60,655 nucleotides of DNA, from assembly GCF_000622145.1 (NCBI RefSeq), contig NZ_JHWH01000027.1, forward strand, positions 1-60,655. Reading direction: 5' to 3'. The position numbers were made by a program, and so were the translations under genes. The notes below the pieces were generated by a model. It ran no database searches, was not told where the DNA came from, and saw only the letters and a program-made list of their open reading frames with translations. Positions within the stretch are counted from its first letter, which is position 1, and each line of letters begins with the position of its first letter. Below are positions 60,324 through 60,655 of this stretch, piece by piece. The DNA comes from Paracoccus yeei ATCC BAA-599. GTDB taxonomy: Bacteria; Pseudomonadota; Alphaproteobacteria; Rhodobacterales; Rhodobacteraceae.

Positions 60324-60614
60324 TCGGGCGCGTCGGCAGGAACGGAACGCAGAGTTGTGAGGAAGGCATGATCCGAATGGGCAAATGATCGACATGATCC
60401 GGGTTGGGCAAACCAGGAACCTTCTCAGAGCTTCGAGCTCGCTGTTGGAGATTTGGCCCCGGTCCGCGCATCACCATCCCGGCCAGCGGCATCTATCGGG
60501 CCGCACTAACAGGCCTGACAAGAGTCCGCACTCGATCACATGTCTAATGTTCAGAAATTCCTTGCAAATGAGGGCGGCATCCACAAGAGAAGGTTGGATA
60601 TCAGGCCCATCCCC
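60324..60614. other. Non-coding region after IS110 transposase
   Basis: No convincing gene in these 291 bases (about 570 if the circle closes into 1-276). It starts with the IS110 3' flank, includes the direct repeats at 60367-60412, and ends at the terminal overlap. IS110 boundaries could not be set. Confidence 0.5.
60367..60412 (+). repeat. Imperfect direct repeats near IS110 end
   Basis: CATGATCCGAATGGGCAAA (60367-60385) and CATGATCCGGGTTGGGCAAA (60393-60412) are near-identical 19-20 bp copies with starts 26 bases apart, about 44 bp after the IS110 transposase stop. Confidence 0.6.
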
Positions 60615-60655
60615 TCCGCCACTTGCCCTCGCGAAAGCGTTCTCCCGATCCGGCT
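60615..60655. repeat. Terminal direct repeat, right copy
   Basis: Identical to bases 1-41. The sequence stops in the left arm of the terminator that is complete at 34-55, so the natural continuation of this end is base 42. Confidence 0.9.

Noticed and set aside
1..60655. Terminal 41-bp repeats as phage att sites or long terminal repeats
   Set aside because: They coincide exactly with the window edges and split a terminator, which fits assembly overlap of a circle better.
1..60655. tRNA, rRNA genes or CRISPR arrays
   Set aside because: No cloverleaf-like, ribosomal or regularly spaced repeat arrays were noticed on reading; a dedicated scan was not possible.

Overview
The window is GC-rich, densely packed DNA whose genes are chained by ATGA, GTGA or TGATG start/stop overlaps. 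The tail-tip proteins match the Rhodobacterales gene transfer agent (DUF2460, DUF2163, NlpC/P60 and a TIM-barrel host-specificity protein). Together with many small prophage families typical of Rhodobacteraceae, this points to an alphaproteobacterium near Paracoccus/Rhodobacter. The first and last 41 bases are identical and reach exactly to both ends, so the sequence is probably a complete circular assembly of 60,614 unique bases. No plasmid replication or partition gene was seen.

Region 1 (277-11076) is a minus-strand defence and recombination block. It holds an HNH endonuclease, then a coupled operon phd-like regulator/hsdR/hsdM/hsdS/DUF3800/small nuclease-like gene, then a coupled cassette of small protein/DUF2924/large serine recombinase/HTH protein. 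A 723-residue protein of unknown family (11077-13248) is divergent from the cassette.

Region 2 (13.3-28.0 kb) is the phage regulatory and replication module. It encodes a Com-like zinc protein, a sigma-like regulator, a Sak4-like ATPase with a probable ssDNA-binding partner, a helicase, a Cas4/RecB-like nuclease, a primase-helicase and a RuvC-like resolvase. Two orphan DNA methyltransferases follow. A palindrome-rich gap behind the primase is a candidate origin.

Region 3 (28.0-51.5 kb) is a nearly complete siphovirus late operon: GpA-type terminase, gpW, lambda-type portal, protease-capsid fusion, head-tail joining proteins, tail tube, frameshifted tail chaperone, tape measure, lysis genes and GTA-like tail tip. 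Two minus-strand cargo loci interrupt it: an unknown 234-residue gene (35795-36499) and a vapBC pair (38627-39219).

Region 4 (51.4-60.6 kb) is rearranged, IS-rich DNA. An IS21-family element truncates the M15 peptidase and sits beside a broken winged-helix gene. Then come a MarR/HlyD/DUF2955 efflux locus, an IS4-family fragment fused to a P-type ATPase fragment, and an IS110-family element.

As a whole it reads as a lambda-like/GTA-like prophage joined to a type I restriction island and IS-mobilised cargo. The most interesting points are the antitoxin-headed, nuclease-tailed hsd operon, the A AAA AAC frameshift in the tail chaperone, the antisense cargo in the tail operon, dual-frame coding in the cytosine methylase, and the unknown 723-residue protein.
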